Origin: Erythrobacter donghaensis | GTDB taxonomy: Bacteria; Pseudomonadota; Alphaproteobacteria; Sphingomonadales; Sphingomonadaceae | Direction: 5' to 3' | Assembly (NCBI RefSeq): GCF_001557325.1 | Contig: NZ_LSJS01000227.1 | Span: forward strand, 1 to 7,077 | Length of the DNA: 7,077 bases | Part shown: positions 6,305 through 7,077 of the stretch, piece by piece | Position numbering within the stretch: position 1 is the stretch's first letter | Layout: each line of letters opens with the position of its first letter | The notes under the pieces: model-generated | What the model was told of the DNA's origin: nothing | The model's input: only the letters and a program-made list of their open reading frames with translations | The model's database searches: none | Program-made: the position numbers and the translations under genes

Positions 6305-6790
6305 ATGAAGCGTTCGGTATTCACCAATCGGTTCGATCTCGACATCACGCTGCGCGATGCCAGCGTCGACCTGGGCAATCGCCCGACCCGGCGCATGCTT
6401 GCGGCGGCGGCGATCGGTATGGATGTCGAGGACAGCTATTTCTCGACGGTCGAACTGCGCGAAGCGGTCGAGTGGGTTCACGAGGGTGTGGCGGGCGCCA
6501 AGCTGAAGTTGTCGATGATCCTCGGTAACGAGTGCGACGATTTCCAGCGCTGTCTCTACTACATTCTGGCGGGCCGGGGTGTCGTGCAGATGCTCGACGA
6601 CCTCATGTGGCTTGAAGAGTTGCTCAAGGCGCGCGGGAAGGTCGCTGGCAAGCTGGCCAAGCGCCGCGTCGCCACGATGCCGCTGGTCAAGCCTTACGTC
6701 GCGAGTGAGCCGGACGGGCCGGTGGTAAAACCTGATCGGGATTTCCGGCAGGGTGCCTCGTGGTATCTCGATCCGACTCTGGCCGAGTAA
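6305..6790 (+). CDS. Unknown small protein, 161 aa, divergent from the operon
   Basis: I do not recognise a family. The protein is soluble and mostly helical by eye: a short N-terminal strand region (RSVFTNRFDLDITLRD, residues 3-18), an Ala-rich helix (around 31-37), amphipathic helices at about 49-75 and 81-117 with acidic and Leu-rich faces, and a basic stretch (KARGKVAGKLAKRR, around 107-120). It has no membrane segment and no clear helix-turn-helix. ATGs also occur at 6278 and 6284, but 6278 lies within the predicted -10 box, whereas 6305 has AGGAG nine bases upstream, so 6305 is preferred. It is the only plus-strand gene, and its divergent placement beside the operon is typical of a regulator or accessory factor. 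That role is only a guess. Confidence 0.75.
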   Translation: MKRSVFTNRFDLDITLRDASVDLGNRPTRRMLAAAAIGMDVEDSYFSTVELREAVEWVHEGVAGAKLKLSMILGNECDDFQRCLYYILAGRGVVQMLDDLMWLEELLKARGKVAGKLAKRRVATMPLVKPYVASEPDGPVVKPDRDFRQGASWYLDPTLAE

Positions 6791-6794
6791 GCGG

Positions 6795-6806
6795 TCAATC
6801 GATTGA
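6795..6806. other. Perfect 12-bp palindrome between convergent genes
   Basis: TCAATCGATTGA begins four bases after the stop of the plus-strand gene and lies ahead of the stop of the convergent remnant. It is too short and lacks a T-run on either strand, so it is not called a terminator. It could be a protein-binding site or chance. Confidence 0.25.
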
Positions 6807-6822
6807 GGATGGTCGGGGCGCG

Positions 6823-7024
6823 TTACGAGCGCACCTCGACCACCACCCTTCCCGAGGTCTCTGATGGATCGCCGACCCGAAAGGGCTGCAACGGGTTGTC
6901 GGTGTGAATGACGGCCATCGGCTTGCCGAGGACATCCAGCAATCGGCCCGCGATCCTCTGGGCATGGGTCCGGCTGCAGAGATCCTGGCGCTTTCTGCTG
7001 AACTGGCCGTTGGTTGATGCGGCG
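6823..7024 (-). pseudogene. 3' remnant of a small gene truncated by the right IS end
   Basis: On the minus strand a frame with credible protein composition ends in ...SGRVVVEVRS at 6823. Its core reads THAQRIAGRLLDVLGKPMAVIHTDNPLQPFRV, about 66 native residues remaining. The frame continues rightward into the IS end, where the nearest upstream start is a TTG at 7056, so the native N-terminus and its ribosome-binding site have been removed or replaced by IS sequence. I do not recognise the family; the PLQPFRV-type tail recalls small uncharacterised proteins on sphingomonad plasmids. It might still be expressed as a fusion from the IS end, but no promoter is visible in the window. Confidence 0.5.
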
Positions 7025-7077
7025 GGCTCTGTTGCAAACTCTGATGCGGTTGCCAAGGTTGGGCCCTTGGGTTGGTA
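7025..7077 (+). mobile_element. Right IS6-family-type insertion sequence end (partial)
   Basis: This begins GGCTCTGTTGCAAA at 7025 and runs out of the window. It is the exact reverse complement of 3-55 over 53 bp. The identity stops at 7024, which marks the IS boundary. The insertion interrupts the minus-strand reading frame at 6823-7024. A short inner hairpin, CCAAGG/CCTTGG (7053-7058 and 7065-7070), lies within the IS part and also occurs in the left copy. Confidence 0.75.

Noticed and set aside
6791..6822. Bidirectional terminator between convergent genes
   Set aside because: Only a 12-bp palindrome without loop or T-run is present.

Overview
The window is a GC-rich accessory segment that reads like plasmid or integrative-element DNA from an alphaproteobacterium, most probably a sphingomonad (Sphingomonas, Sphingobium or Novosphingobium type). 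This rests on codon use and on protein families recalled as typical of such plasmids (DUF3768-, DUF5983- and DUF7007-like proteins and a large repeat-containing cytosine methyltransferase). No rRNA, tRNA or CRISPR was seen, and no replication or conjugation gene was recognised.

Both edges carry the same 53-bp sequence in perfect inverted orientation (3-55 and 7025-7077). Reading outward, each copy begins GGCTCTGTTGCAAA, which matches the terminal inverted repeat style of IS6-family elements (IS26/IS6100 type). The segment therefore seems to lie between two oppositely oriented copies of one insertion sequence, whose bodies are outside the window.

Between the IS ends, nearly everything is one leftward (minus-strand) operon of six genes. 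In transcription order: a 435-aa protein of unknown function with an N-terminal Cys/His cluster and a nuclease-like C-terminal stretch (6238-4931); a 797-aa DNA cytosine-C5 methyltransferase whose recognition region is replaced or expanded by nine ~40-residue repeats (4886-2493); a 212-aa DUF7007-like protein (2446-1808); a 106-aa DUF5983-like protein (1811-1491); a 320-aa PP-loop ATP-pyrophosphatase/PAPS-reductase-like enzyme (1494-532); and a 104-aa DUF3768-like protein (535-221). The last four genes are joined by 4-nt start/stop overlaps. The two larger gaps (44 and 46 bp) share a purine-rich stop-codon segment and an AGGAGACGAGC ribosome-binding leader. A GC-rich hairpin follows the last stop codon.

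A small gene of unknown function (6305-6790) is transcribed divergently on the plus strand behind a good sigma70-type promoter. Convergent to it, at the right edge, is the 3' remnant of a minus-strand gene cut by the right IS end.

The most interesting content is the methyltransferase with its repeat array, which may be a series of target-recognition units, and its operon linkage to a PP-loop enzyme and a possible nuclease. Together these could form a DNA-modification or host-evasion module of a mobile element. That joint role is inference; the individual enzyme motifs are visible in the sequence.
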